From Brevundimonas sp. G8 (lineage in GTDB: Bacteria; Pseudomonadota; Alphaproteobacteria; Caulobacterales; Caulobacteraceae): a stretch of DNA of 64,000 nt. This document shows, piece after piece, positions 1-10,389 of this stretch (the first letter of the stretch is position 1; each line of letters opens with the position of its first letter). The notes under the pieces are model-generated. The model did not search any database and was not told the DNA's origin. It saw only the letters and a program-made list of their open reading frames with translations. The stretch covers positions 2,740,993-2,804,992 of the forward strand of contig NZ_LR732816.1 in assembly GCF_902506205.1 (NCBI RefSeq), written 5' to 3'. A program made the position numbers and the translations under genes.

Positions 1-1812
<1,812 letters not shown>

Positions 1813-1821
1813 GCAAAAACT

Positions 1822-1950
1822 CCGCTCATCCCGGCGAAAGCCGGGACCCAGTGCTTTTGGGACGCACGGTGCTTAGGATTGAGGGCGATGACATCGCGCT
1901 GATGGCTATCGCCCAAGGAACTGGGTCCCGGCTTTCGCCGGGATGAGCGG
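1822..1950. repeat. REP-like inverted repeat between the metH halves
   Basis: A 31-bp arm (1822-1852) recurs as a perfect reverse complement at 1920-1950, separated by 67 bp. Each arm also contains a small internal palindrome (CCCGGC-GAAA-GCCGGG). When translated, such arms give the I-P-A-K-A-G-T and V-P-A-F-A-G-M strings typical of dispersed alphaproteobacterial palindromic repeats. It fills almost all of the 151-bp gap between the two metH genes, so it may form a strong hairpin in the operon mRNA. Confidence 0.9.
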
Positions 1951-1963
1951 AAGAGGGCAGCCA

Positions 1964-3058
1964 TCACGCCACCATCTCGAAGGGTTCGAGCCCCGACAGT
2001 CGCAGGGCCACCGGCCGTTCCGGAATCGCGCGGGGCTTCAACGGCGCGACCTCTTCGGCGACGTGGCGGATGTGGTCCGGGGTCGTGCCGCAGCAGCCGC
2101 CGACGATGTTGACCAAGCCCGACGCCGCCCATTCCTCGATGAAGTGGGCGGTCTCGTGAGGTTCCTCGTCGTACTGGCCCATGGCGTTGGGCAGGCCGGC
2201 GTTGGGATAGGCGGCGACCAGGGTGTCGGCGACGCGGCTCAGTTCGGCGATGAAGGGCCGCATCAGGTCGGCGCCCAGGGCGCAGTTGAAGCCGACGGCG
2301 AACGGCTTTGCGTGGCGCACGCTGTTCCAGAAGGCCTCGGCCGTCTGGCCAGACAGGGTGCGGCCCGACCGGTCGGTGATGGTGCCGCTGATCCAGATGG
2401 GCAGGGCGTCCATGCCCTCGTCTTCCAGGTCCTTGATGGCCTTGATCGCGGCCTTGCAGTTCAGCGTGTCGGTGATGGTTTCGATCAGATAGAGATCGAC
2501 CCCGCCCTCGTTCAGCGCCTTCACCTGATGGCGATAGGCCTCATAGACCTGATCGAAGGTGACCAGACGCGCGCCGGGGTCGTTCACGTCGGACGACATC
2601 GACAGCATCTTGTTCAGCGGGCCGATGGAGCCAGCGGCGAAGCGCGGCTTGTGCGGCTCCTTTTCCGTCCAGCGATCGGCCGAGGCGCGGGCCAGTTTGG
2701 CGCCTTCCAGATTGATGTCCCACACCGCCTGGGCGTCCAGGGCGTAGTCTTCCTGAGCGATGGTGGTGCCGGAGAAGGTGTTGGTCTCGCTGATGTCGGC
2801 GCCGGCGGCGAAATACTGGTCGTGCAGGTCGGCGATGACGTCGGGACGGGTGATGCAGAGGATGTCGTTGTTCCCCTTCATCTGGTCCTTCTCATTGTAG
2901 CCGTTGGCGGCGACGAAGCGATCGGCGCGGAAGTCGGCCTCATCCAGGCCGCGACGCTGGATCATCACGCCCCAGCTGCCGTCTAGGACCAGGATCCGTT
3001 CCTTGGCCGCCTGATGCAGGGCGGCGATACGTGCTGTGCGGGTGAGGGGAAAGGTCAT
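1964..3058 (-). CDS. metH: Methionine synthase, homocysteine-binding part (MetH N-terminal polypeptide)
   Basis: This 364-residue protein is the zinc-dependent homocysteine S-methyltransferase domain of MetH, which normally forms the first ~350 residues of one long chain. The zinc ligands are visible: C259 in G-F-N-C-A-L-G, and C322/C323 in G-G-C-C-G-T-T. The N-terminal D-G-S-W-G motif of the family is at about 26-30. It ends at the usual domain boundary, so this looks like a genuine split rather than a truncation. The ATG overlaps the metF stop by one base (TAATG), which suggests translational coupling. It should work with the pterin/cobalamin polypeptide encoded downstream. Confidence 0.95.
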   Translation of the reverse strand: MTFPLTRTARIAALHQAAKERILVLDGSWGVMIQRRGLDEADFRADRFVAANGYNEKDQMKGNNDILCITRPDVIADLHDQYFAAGADISETNTFSGTTIAQEDYALDAQAVWDINLEGAKLARASADRWTEKEPHKPRFAAGSIGPLNKMLSMSSDVNDPGARLVTFDQVYEAYRHQVKALNEGGVDLYLIETITDTLNCKAAIKAIKDLEDEGMDALPIWISGTITDRSGRTLSGQTAEAFWNSVRHAKPFAVGFNCALGADLMRPFIAELSRVADTLVAAYPNAGLPNAMGQYDEEPHETAHFIEEWAASGLVNIVGGCCGTTPDHIRHVAEEVAPLKPRAIPERPVALRLSGLEPFEMVA

Positions 3059-3999
3059 TACGCCACGGCCTTGGTTTCACGCACGCCCAGCACCCGACAG
3101 ATCGCATAGACCAGGTCGGCGCGGTTAAGGGTGTAGAAGTGGAAGTCGGAGAAGCCCTCTTCCTGCAGACGTGCGCAGGTCTCGGCGGCGACCGAGGCGG
3201 CCAGCAGCTTGCGGGTCTCGGGATCGTCGTCCAGTCCGTCGAAATGGGCCTTGAGCCAGTCGGGGATGCTGGTCCCGCAGGCGCCGCACATGCGGGTCAG
3301 GCCGGCGAAGTTGGACACGGGCATAACGCCGGGGATCAGGGGAATGGTCACCCCCGCCGCCCGCACCCGGTCGCGGAAGCGCAGGAAGGCGTCGATGTCG
3401 AAGAAAAACTGGCTGACCGCGCGGGTCGCGCCGGCATCGACCTTGGCCTTCAGGACCTCGATGTCGTGATCGATGGAGGGGCTTTCGGGGTGGCGTTCGG
3501 GATAGGCGCCGACCGTGACGTCGAAACCGCCGACGCGGCTGATGGCTTGGGTCAGTTCCGTGGCGTTGGCGTAGCCGTCGGCGCGGGGCTGATAGACGCC
3601 GCCGATGCCGGATCCACCGGGCGGGTCGCCACGCAGGGCGACGATGTGATCGACACCAATGGTCTTGTAGCCTGCGATGACTTCATCCACCTCGTCGCGG
3701 CTGGCCTCGACGCACGTCAGGTGGGCGGCGGGGCGCAGCGAGGTCTCGGCGATGATGCGCTGCACCGTGCGGTGCGTGCGCTCACGGGTCGAGCCGCCGG
3801 CGCCGTAGGTGACGGAGACGAAGGCGGGGTTCAGCGGCTCCAGGCGGCGGATCGCCTTCCACAGATTGGCTTCGGCCTCGTCCGTCTTGGGCGGGAAGAA
3901 CTCGAACGAGACGCGCACGTCGTCGCGGTTGGATCCGGCGCGGGCCACGGGACCGAGCGGCGACAGCAGCAGGGCGCGGGCGGCAGCTAAGGAGGCCAT
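3058..3999 (-). CDS. metF: 5,10-methylenetetrahydrofolate reductase
   Basis: FAD-dependent reduction of methylene-THF to methyl-THF, the methyl donor for the MetH pair encoded downstream. The 313-residue length is normal for bacterial MetF. The catalytic Glu motif S-F-E-F-F-P-P-K is at 31-38 (E33), followed by the folate/FAD-barrel motif G-A-G-G-S-T-R. The ATG at 3999 overlaps the sahR stop by one base and the stop overlaps the metH start by one base, so sahR-metF-metH-metH is a tightly coupled operon. Regulation is probably through the SahR operator upstream of sahR. Confidence 0.96.
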   Translation of the reverse strand: MASLAAARALLLSPLGPVARAGSNRDDVRVSFEFFPPKTDEAEANLWKAIRRLEPLNPAFVSVTYGAGGSTRERTHRTVQRIIAETSLRPAAHLTCVEASRDEVDEVIAGYKTIGVDHIVALRGDPPGGSGIGGVYQPRADGYANATELTQAISRVGGFDVTVGAYPERHPESPSIDHDIEVLKAKVDAGATRAVSQFFFDIDAFLRFRDRVRAAGVTIPLIPGVMPVSNFAGLTRMCGACGTSIPDWLKAHFDGLDDDPETRKLLAASVAAETCARLQEEGFSDFHFYTLNRADLVYAICRVLGVRETKAVA

Positions 4000-4958
4000 C
4001 AGGCGGTCTTTCTGTCCTGGACGCGGCGTTCCGCCGTCCAGATGGTCACGGTCAGGCCCTCGGCGTCATGCGGCAGGGCGATGGGGGCGGACGGGGTCAG
4101 GCCGCCGTCGAGCAGCCAGCCGTTGATCTCGCTATCGGCGAAACCGAGGCGGCGATGCTGGTGCGCCTCGCGCATGTGCTCGAAGTCGTGGGGGGCGAAG
4201 TCGATGATGACCAGGCGGCCGCTCGGGCTGACCAGACGAGCGGCCTCGGCGACGGCGGCGGACGGGTCGGACAGATAGTGCAGAACCTGGTGCACGATCA
4301 CCAGATCGGCGCTGGCGGCGGGTAGGCGGGTGGCGAAGATGTCGCCGTGGCGCAGCTCGACCTTGTCCAACCCGGCCTTGGTGACATTGGTGCGGGCGAT
4401 GTTGAGCATGTTCTGGCTGAGATCCAGCCCGACCGACATCTTGGCCTTCTTGCCGAACAGGGTCAGCATGCGACCCGAGCCGGTGCCCAGATCGACGACA
4501 CGTTCGAACGGACCGGGGCCGACGGCCTTTTCCAGGGCGGCCTCGACCGCGGTCTCGCTGACATAGAGCGAGCGCAGGCGATCCCACTGGGGCGCGACCT
4601 GTTCGAAATAGCTGACGGCGGCTTCCTCGCGGTCCTTGCGGACCTCATCGAGGCGGCGGTGGTCGGCCTCGCCGGCGTCCTCGGCCAGGATGTCCAGCAC
4701 GGTGTCGATCAGGCGGCGCGCCTGGGCGTCGTGCGACAGGCGGTAGTAGACGCGGGCGCCGTCAGGAAAGCGTTCGATCAACCCGGCGTCGGTCATCAGC
4801 TTCAGATGGCGCGACACGCGCGGCTGGCTCTGGTCCAGGATGCGCGACATCTCCATGACCGAAAGCTCTTCGCCGGCCAGCAGCGACAGGACGCGCAGAC
4901 GGGTGGGTTCTCCGGCGGCGCGAAGGGCTTCGACAGTCTGATCGGCGGACAGGCTCAT
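3999..4958 (-). CDS. sahR: SahR-type SAM-cycle repressor: ArsR winged helix fused to a methyltransferase-like domain
   Basis: The 319-residue protein has an ArsR winged helix-turn-helix at about 8-78 (S-Q-P-R-V-S-R-H-L recognition helix) and a class I methyltransferase fold from about 115, with the SAM-binding D-L-G-T-G-S-G at 156-162. This layout and the metF-metH operon match SahR, a repressor described in Proteobacteria whose methylase-like domain senses S-adenosylhomocysteine and which controls ahcY, metH, metF and metK. I chose ATG 4958 over an upstream TTG at 4994 because the longer version would place the operator inside the gene. Whether the domain retains catalytic activity cannot be judged here; family knowledge favours a sensing role. 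Confidence 0.88.
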   Translation of the reverse strand: MSLSADQTVEALRAAGEPTRLRVLSLLAGEELSVMEMSRILDQSQPRVSRHLKLMTDAGLIERFPDGARVYYRLSHDAQARRLIDTVLDILAEDAGEADHRRLDEVRKDREEAAVSYFEQVAPQWDRLRSLYVSETAVEAALEKAVGPGPFERVVDLGTGSGRMLTLFGKKAKMSVGLDLSQNMLNIARTNVTKAGLDKVELRHGDIFATRLPAASADLVIVHQVLHYLSDPSAAVAEAARLVSPSGRLVIIDFAPHDFEHMREAHQHRRLGFADSEINGWLLDGGLTPSAPIALPHDAEGLTVTIWTAERRVQDRKTA

Positions 4959-4963
4959 GTGTT

Positions 4964-4985
4964 CATATAAAGATATCCTTATATG
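4964..4985. promoter_or_regulatory. Predicted SahR operator
   Basis: A 22-bp near-perfect palindrome: outer arms CATATAA and TTATATG flank the centre GATATC, with one unpaired base on each side. It starts 6 bp upstream of the sahR ATG, in an AT-rich island within GC-rich DNA. Position and symmetry fit an autoregulatory site controlling sahR-metF-metH. Confidence 0.8.
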
Positions 4986-5077
4986 ATTTGGCAAGTGAAA
5001 TCGCTTCCCCGACGGGGCTGCGACGGGAATAGTTCGTGCGTGCGTTCAAGGGTTCGCAGCCCTTTTGGAGTGGTCCC

Positions 5078-5464
5078 ATGCGTAACCTGCTGATTGCCGC
5101 CTTCGCTCTTGCCGCCGCCGGCCCCGCGCTGGCCCAGAGCGACTTTCCCGAGCCGCCCATACCTCAGATGTCGGGGCCTCCCATGCAAGGGATGCGTCCG
5201 CCGGAGCGAGAGAGCCTGGCGCAGATGCAGGCGCGGATGACTCAGATGTTCGACCGGCTGGACGCCAATCACGACGACGTGGTGGATGCGACCGAACTGG
5301 CCAATGCGCGGGGCGGTCGGATGCTGGCGCGGATGGATGCGGACGGCGACGGGCGGGTGACGCGCGAGGAGTTCACCGTGGGTCTGGACGCCCAGTTCAA
5401 GGCTCTGGACAAGAACGGCGACGGGGTGGTGACGGCCGACGAGCGGCCGCAGCGTCCGCGCTGA
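5078..5464 (+). CDS. Secreted EF-hand calcium-binding protein
   Basis: A 128-residue protein with an N-terminal Sec signal peptide (M-R-N-L-L-I-A-A-F..., cleavage after A-L-A-Q) and a Pro/Met-rich stretch. Three EF-hand-type loops follow: D-A-N-H-D-D-V-V-D-A-T-E, D-A-D-G-D-G-R-V-T-R-E-E and D-K-N-G-D-G-V-V-T-A-D-E. All keep acidic residues at loop positions 1, 5 and 12. The ATG at 5078 has a GGAG 7 bp upstream; a longer frame from 5036 lacks this and would bury the signal peptide. It is likely periplasmic and calcium-binding; its specific role is unknown. It is divergent from sahR and converges on the dehydrogenase gene. Confidence 0.87.
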   Translation: MRNLLIAAFALAAAGPALAQSDFPEPPIPQMSGPPMQGMRPPERESLAQMQARMTQMFDRLDANHDDVVDATELANARGGRMLARMDADGDGRVTREEFTVGLDAQFKALDKNGDGVVTADERPQRPR

Positions 5465-5466
5465 GA

Positions 5467-6393
5467 TCAGGCCACGGGTGTCTTCAGCGGTTCGCCCGCG
5501 AAATGCGCCTGAAGGTTCTGCATCAGCAGCATCAGCATGCCCTGCACCCCGGCGGTCGTGGCGCCGGCGGTGTGGGGCGTCAGGACGATGTTGGGCACGT
5601 CGGACCAGCGGTTGGGGTCGGTCGGCTCCTCGATGAAGACATCCAGCGCAGCCTGGCCCAGGGCGCCCGACTTCAGGGCGGCGATCAAGGCGTCTTCGTC
5701 CACGACCTGGCCGCGCGAGACATTGACCAGCAGGCCGTCGGGGCCGAGCGCGTCGAGGATGTCGCGCGAGATCAGGCCGCGATTTGTCTCGTCCGCCTTG
5801 CAGGCGACGACCAGGATGTCGCTGGCCTTGGCCAGGGCTTCCAGGCTTTCGGCGCGGGGCCATTCGGCGTCGTGGGGACGCGGCCCCCACCAGCTGACCG
5901 CCATACGAAAGGCCTCGGCGCGGTCGGCGACGGCCTTGCCAATATGGCCCAGGCCGACGATGCCCAGTTTCTGGCCGCCGAGCGAGGCGGTGATCGTGCG
6001 GGTCTCGGCGGTCCAGCCGCCGGAACGGACCTGACGGTCGCCCGAGGCGATCTGGCGACGAGCGGCCAGGATCAGCCCTAGGGCATGGTCGGCGACATCC
6101 TCGTGATTGACGCCGGGGGCATGGGTGACGGGCAGGCCGCGCTCGCGGCACCAGTCGATGTCGATGCCGTCATAGCCAGAAGTGAAACAGGCCAGCAGGT
6201 CGAGGTTGGGCAGACGTTCGATCAGCGCCTTGTCCAGCGTCGCCTCGCCGGCGACGACCATGACGCGGATGTCGTGAGCGGCCTCGATCGGCGGACCTTC
6301 CCAGAAGCGATAGACGTCGTAGGCGCTCTCAAGAAAGCCCGAGAGCGGGGCGAGATGCCGCTGCATGATGAGGACGGCGGGGCGTTGGGTCAT
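5467..6393 (-). CDS. D-2-hydroxyacid dehydrogenase (glyoxylate/hydroxypyruvate reductase type)
   Basis: NAD(P)-dependent reduction of a 2-oxoacid such as glyoxylate or hydroxypyruvate. The 308-residue protein has the Rossmann motif G-L-G-H-I-G at 147-152 and the catalytic triad of the family: R227 in N-V-S-R-G, E256 in I-E-E-P and H274 in T-P-H-T-A-G. The N-terminal catalytic half includes T-S-G-Y-D-G-I-D. The exact substrate cannot be read from sequence. The gene stands alone: its stop is 3 bp from the converging EF-hand gene, and it follows ettA on the same strand with a 29-bp gap. Confidence 0.9.
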   Translation of the reverse strand: MTQRPAVLIMQRHLAPLSGFLESAYDVYRFWEGPPIEAAHDIRVMVVAGEATLDKALIERLPNLDLLACFTSGYDGIDIDWCRERGLPVTHAPGVNHEDVADHALGLILAARRQIASGDRQVRSGGWTAETRTITASLGGQKLGIVGLGHIGKAVADRAEAFRMAVSWWGPRPHDAEWPRAESLEALAKASDILVVACKADETNRGLISRDILDALGPDGLLVNVSRGQVVDEDALIAALKSGALGQAALDVFIEEPTDPNRWSDVPNIVLTPHTAGATTAGVQGMLMLLMQNLQAHFAGEPLKTPVA

Positions 6394-6422
6394 GCAGCGG
6401 CTCCTCTTTTCAGGTCAGGCGA

Positions 6423-8090
6423 TCAGCGCCCGAACTTCTGGTGCTGGATGCGTTTGGGGATGATGCTGTCGGCGCCTAGGCGGCGCATCTTGTCCTGTTC
6501 GTAGGCTTCGAAGTTGCCTTCGAACCATTCCACGTGACCGTCGCCTTCGAAGGCGAGGATGTGGGTCGCCAGACGGTCAAGGAACCAGCGGTCGTGGGAG
6601 ATGACCACGGCGCAGCCCGCGAAACCCTCAAGGGCCTCTTCGAGGTTCTGCAGGGTTTCGATGTCCAGGTCGTTGGTTGGTTCATCGAGCAGGATCAGGT
6701 TGCCGCCCGAGGCCAGGGTCTTGGCCAGGTGGACGCGGTTGCGCTCACCGCCGGACAGTTGGCCGACCTTCTTCTGCTGGTCGCCGCCCTTGAAGTTGAA
6801 ACTGCCGACGTAGGCGCGGGTGTTGATCTCGCGCTTGCCGACCATCATCACTTCGGTGCCGCCCGAGATGGCCTGCCAAATGGTCTCGTCCGGCTTCAGA
6901 TCGTCGCGGGATTGGTCAACATAGGCCAGCTTGACCGTTTCGCCGACCTTGACGGTGCCGCCGTCGGGCGTTTCCTGGCCGGTGATCAGCTTGAACATGG
7001 TCGACTTGCCGGCGCCGTTGGGGCCGATGACGCCGACGATGCCGTTGGGCGGCAGCTTGAAGGTCAGGTTGTCGAACAGGGTCTTGTCGCCATAGGACTT
7101 TTGCAGACCCTCGACTTCCAGAACGACATTGCCCAGGCGCGGGCCAGGCGGGATCTGGATGTGGGCGTGGGTCTGGGCGCCGCGCATCGATTCCTGCTCG
7201 TCCACCATCCGTTCGTAGGCGGCCAGACGGGCCTTGGACTTGGCCTGACGAGCCTTGGCGCCGGAACGGACCCAGTCCAGTTCGCGGCTGAGGGCGCGCT
7301 GGCGGGCTTCGGATTCCGAGTTTTCCTGAATAACGCGCTTGGTCTTGGCTTCCAGCCACGAGGAATAGTTGCCCTCGTGCGGGTGGCCCTTGCCGCGGTC
7401 CAGTTCCAGCGTCCACTTGGTGACGAGATCCAGGAAGTAGCGGTCGTGGGTCACCAGGATGACGCAGCCGGGGAAGTTTTCCAGGTGATGCTGCAGCCAG
7501 GCGACGGATTCGGCGTCCAGGTGGTTGGTCGGTTCGTCGAGCAGCAGCATGTCGGGCTTTGATAGCAGCAGGCGGGCCAGGGCCACGCGGCGCTTCTCAC
7601 CGCCGGACAGGTTGGTGACTTCCCAGTCGTCGTCGGGGCAGCGCAGGGCGCCCATCGCCATTTCGATACGGCTGTCGATGTCCCAGACGTCGCCGGCGTC
7701 GATCTTCTCCTGAAGGGCGGTCATCTCCTCCATCAGTTCGTCGGTGTAGTTCTCGCCCAGTTCGGCGGCGACTTCGTTGAAGCGGTTGACCCACTGCTTC
7801 TCTTCGCACCAGGATTCGACGTTCTGACGGACGTTGAGGGTGGGATCGAGCTGGGGCTCCTGCTCCAGATAGCCGCGCTTGATGCCGTCGGCGGCCTTGG
7901 CTTCTCCGGTGAACTCGTTGTCCAAGCCGGCCATGATCTTCAGCAGGGTGGATTTACCCGAGCCGTTAACGCCGACGACGCCGATCTTGGCGTCGTTGTA
8001 GAAGCTGAGCCAGATGTTCTCGAAGATCTTGCGGCCGCCGGGGAAGGTCTTGGTCAGACCCTGCATCTGGAAAATATATTGCTGCGCCAT
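6423..8090 (-). CDS. ettA: Energy-dependent translational throttle protein EttA (ABC-F)
   Basis: Ribosome-associated ABC-F ATPase that gates the first elongation steps according to the ATP/ADP ratio. From the ATG at 8090 the protein is 555 residues, the standard EttA length. It has two ABC domains: the first Walker A is G-V-N-G-S-G-K-S-T at 40-48, the second is G-P-N-G-A-G-K-S-T near 355. Two L-S-G-G-E-(K/R)-(R/N)-R signature motifs and two L-L-D-E-P-T-N Walker B motifs are present. The interdomain linker contains the Arg/Lys-rich segment of the family. There are no membrane segments. The frame is open for another 76 codons upstream, but that part does not resemble EttA. Confidence 0.97.
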   Translation of the reverse strand: MAQQYIFQMQGLTKTFPGGRKIFENIWLSFYNDAKIGVVGVNGSGKSTLLKIMAGLDNEFTGEAKAADGIKRGYLEQEPQLDPTLNVRQNVESWCEEKQWVNRFNEVAAELGENYTDELMEEMTALQEKIDAGDVWDIDSRIEMAMGALRCPDDDWEVTNLSGGEKRRVALARLLLSKPDMLLLDEPTNHLDAESVAWLQHHLENFPGCVILVTHDRYFLDLVTKWTLELDRGKGHPHEGNYSSWLEAKTKRVIQENSESEARQRALSRELDWVRSGAKARQAKSKARLAAYERMVDEQESMRGAQTHAHIQIPPGPRLGNVVLEVEGLQKSYGDKTLFDNLTFKLPPNGIVGVIGPNGAGKSTMFKLITGQETPDGGTVKVGETVKLAYVDQSRDDLKPDETIWQAISGGTEVMMVGKREINTRAYVGSFNFKGGDQQKKVGQLSGGERNRVHLAKTLASGGNLILLDEPTNDLDIETLQNLEEALEGFAGCAVVISHDRWFLDRLATHILAFEGDGHVEWFEGNFEAYEQDKMRRLGADSIIPKRIQHQKFGR

Positions 8091-8655
8091 GAGGTGCGGT
8101 GCGCCCTTCGGGTTCGTCTGATTGGGGAGTTGGGGCGGATGTAGCGATCCTGAGGCCCGAGAGCAAATAAGGCGGCGCGCAGGGGTTATCAGCCTCGCGC
8201 TTTCGCAGCGAAGTTGGTGGAGGGCTGGGCGGAGCGCCGGGCCTTCGCCCGGAGTGTGAGTTTGTAAGTACCGTTTCGACGAAGGGTATGACGCTCCGCG
8301 CGGAAGGTTGGCCTGCAAGCTCGGGGCGTCGAGCGGTGGCGGTCTTATCGCCTAACCCCATAAGCCTGCGACGGGTCGGCGGGGTCTGCGAACCCCGTCC
8401 CGAGTGCGATCGAGTATCCCCCTCGACCCTCCGGCACCGCTCCATGAGTCGATGTCAGCGCGAGCCGTTTCAGACCCGCTCCCGTTCCATCCGCTCCCGC
8501 CGCCGCAAGGTCGCAGGCCAAGCGAGCCCTCCGATGCGACGGGACGGGTGTATTATGCGGCGGTTTGACTCCATGAGCAGGAGAAGGGGGACATAATTTG
8601 GCAAGCGGCTGAAAACGCTGGGAATGGACCAGCGTCATTGTGATGGCTCAGCATC
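8091..8655. other. Intergenic stretch of unknown function (possible RNA or decayed coding sequence)
   Basis: No gene can be assigned here. A 97-codon frame on the minus strand (8345-8638) and an overlapping plus-strand frame are open, but both are Arg/Pro-rich with no recognisable motif or ribosome-binding site. Short GC-rich hairpins such as CGGGG...CCCCG occur near 8380-8400. I looked for tRNA, SRP RNA, tmRNA, RNase P RNA and the ettA leader and found none with confidence. The ettA promoter must lie in the right-hand part. Confidence 0.4.
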
Positions 8656-8800
8656 GTCTCCTCCCCATTTCATGGGGGAGACGCGGCGCGCCTTCAGCGC
8701 CGTGACGGAGGGGCTCTTCACCGCATCGCAGCCGCCTGTGGGACTTCGAGAGCCCCACCACCGCTTCGCGGTCCCCCTCCCCACAAGTGGGGAGGAGATG
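8656..8800. repeat. Dispersed-type hairpin repeat element
   Basis: Two hairpins bracket the element. The left one, 8656-8682, pairs GTCTC and CCCCAT with ATGGGG and GAGAC. The right one, 8776-8795, is perfect: CCTCCCCAC, AA, GTGGGGAGG. The GC-rich sequence between them, including CCGCTTCGCGG, resembles intergenic palindromic repeats common in Caulobacterales genomes. No coding function is seen. Confidence 0.7.
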
Positions 8801-8906
8801 ATGGTTTGGAACGGCGCGAAAGCTTGTCCGTTGGTGAGGCTCACACGCCTTGATCCGGCCCGAAACCGGGTGCGGTATGGCGTCGCTTGAAGCCTGACTT
8901 TCTCGG

Positions 8907-10316
8907 ATGACCATGAAGACCCGATCGATCGTGCTCGCCGCCGCCTTCGCCCTGTCGGCGTGCGGCAATCCCAACAGCTCCAAGGCGCAGGAGGGCGAGT
9001 TCGCCCAGCCGACGCGCACGGCGCCGTCCGATTCGGCGGGGATGAAGTCCAGCTTTGCGCCGGTCGTGCGGTCCGCCGCGCCCGCCGTGGTCAATATCTC
9101 GGCGCGCAGCGTGCAGCGGGTCCAGGCCGATCCTTTCTTCCAGTTCTTCGGCGGCGGCATCCCCCAGGCGCGGGTGGCGGAATCGGTCGGGTCGGGCGTC
9201 ATCGTCCGCTCGGACGGGATCGTGGTGACCAACAATCACGTCATCCAGGGCGCCCAACAGATCAAGGTCGTGCTGAACGACCGGCGCGAGTTTCCCGCCA
9301 CCGTCATCCTGGCCGACGAGCGCAGCGACATCGCCGTGCTGAGGCTGGAAAACGTCAGCGACCGCCTGCCGGTCCTGGCCATCGACGATCAGGAAGAGCA
9401 GCAGGTCGGCGACCTGGTCCTGGCCATCGGCAATCCGTTCGGCGTGGGCCAGACGGTGACCAACGGTATCATCTCGGCCCTGAACCGGACAGAGACGGGC
9501 ATTTCCGACAGCGGCTCATTCATCCAGACCGACGCGGCCATCAATCCGGGCAACTCGGGCGGGGCGCTGGTGGACATGGACGGCGACCTGATCGGCATCA
9601 ACACCGCCATCTTCTCGCGCTCCGGATCCTCGGCCGGGGTCGGGTTCGCCGTGCCGGCCGCCATGGTCAAGCGGGTGGTGGATTCGGCGCTGGGCGGGGC
9701 GACGACGGTCGTGCGGCCGTGGCTGGGGGTGAAGGGTGACACCGTTACTGGCGACATCGCCGGCAGCCTGGGCCTGACCCGGCCGCAGGGGTTGGTGGTC
9801 ACCGATGTCTACGCTAACGGCCCAGCCGCCCGCGCGGGCGTGCGCCAGGGCGACGTGATCACCACCGTCGATGGCCAGGAGATCAACGACCAGGGCGGGC
9901 TGAACTACCGCGTCGGCTCGCGCAATCCGAACGACCAGGTCCAGGTCGCCATCCTGCGCGACGGGCGGGCGCAGACATTGACCGCGCGGGTCCAGACCTT
10001 GCCGGGCGACGCCGATCCGAAACAGGGCGTCACCATCGCGGCCGGTCCCTTCGCCGGGGCCGAGGTCGTGGCCCTGAACCCGGCCCTGGCCGACCGTCTG
10101 GCCGGTGATCCCTTCGCCACGGGCGTCATCGTCACCGGCGTGTCGGGCCGTGGCTATGCGGCGCGCGCAGGCTTCCGCCAGAACGACCTGATCGTCAGCA
10201 TCAACGGCCGCGCCATCGCCAGCGCCCGCGACGTCGAGGCCGCCAGTTCCGGTCGCGGCCCGTGGGAGGTCGTCGTCAACCGCGGCGGCCGCCAGATCCG
10301 CGGCGTGCTGAGATAA
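8907..10316 (+). CDS. HtrA/Deg-family periplasmic serine protease, lipoprotein
   Basis: Envelope protein quality-control protease of the DegP/DegQ type, 469 residues. An N-terminal lipobox (A-L-S-A-C, C19) implies lipid anchoring. The trypsin-like domain carries the full triad: H111 in T-N-N-H-V, D141 in R-S-D-I-A and S217 in G-N-S-G-G. Two PDZ domains follow, at about 270-360 and 375-465. The ATG at 8907 is followed by another at 8913; no strong ribosome-binding site separates them. The gene is single, with the repeat element upstream and the metallo-beta-lactamase-like gene 70 bp downstream. Confidence 0.94.
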   Translation: MTMKTRSIVLAAAFALSACGNPNSSKAQEGEFAQPTRTAPSDSAGMKSSFAPVVRSAAPAVVNISARSVQRVQADPFFQFFGGGIPQARVAESVGSGVIVRSDGIVVTNNHVIQGAQQIKVVLNDRREFPATVILADERSDIAVLRLENVSDRLPVLAIDDQEEQQVGDLVLAIGNPFGVGQTVTNGIISALNRTETGISDSGSFIQTDAAINPGNSGGALVDMDGDLIGINTAIFSRSGSSAGVGFAVPAAMVKRVVDSALGGATTVVRPWLGVKGDTVTGDIAGSLGLTRPQGLVVTDVYANGPAARAGVRQGDVITTVDGQEINDQGGLNYRVGSRNPNDQVQVAILRDGRAQTLTARVQTLPGDADPKQGVTIAAGPFAGAEVVALNPALADRLAGDPFATGVIVTGVSGRGYAARAGFRQNDLIVSINGRAIASARDVEAASSGRGPWEVVVNRGGRQIRGVLR

Positions 10317-10389
10317 TTGTCCACGACCGAGTCACAACATAGTCCTCCACAAGCTTGACCGTGTTGGCTGCTCTGTGCGGGATGAGGCC

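Noticed and set aside
8345..8460. Serine-tRNA-like sequence on the minus strand (GGAGCGGTGCCGGAG and a GGGGTTCGCAGACCCC hairpin)
   Set aside because: The 3' acceptor strand and a pairing anticodon stem are missing, so no cloverleaf forms.
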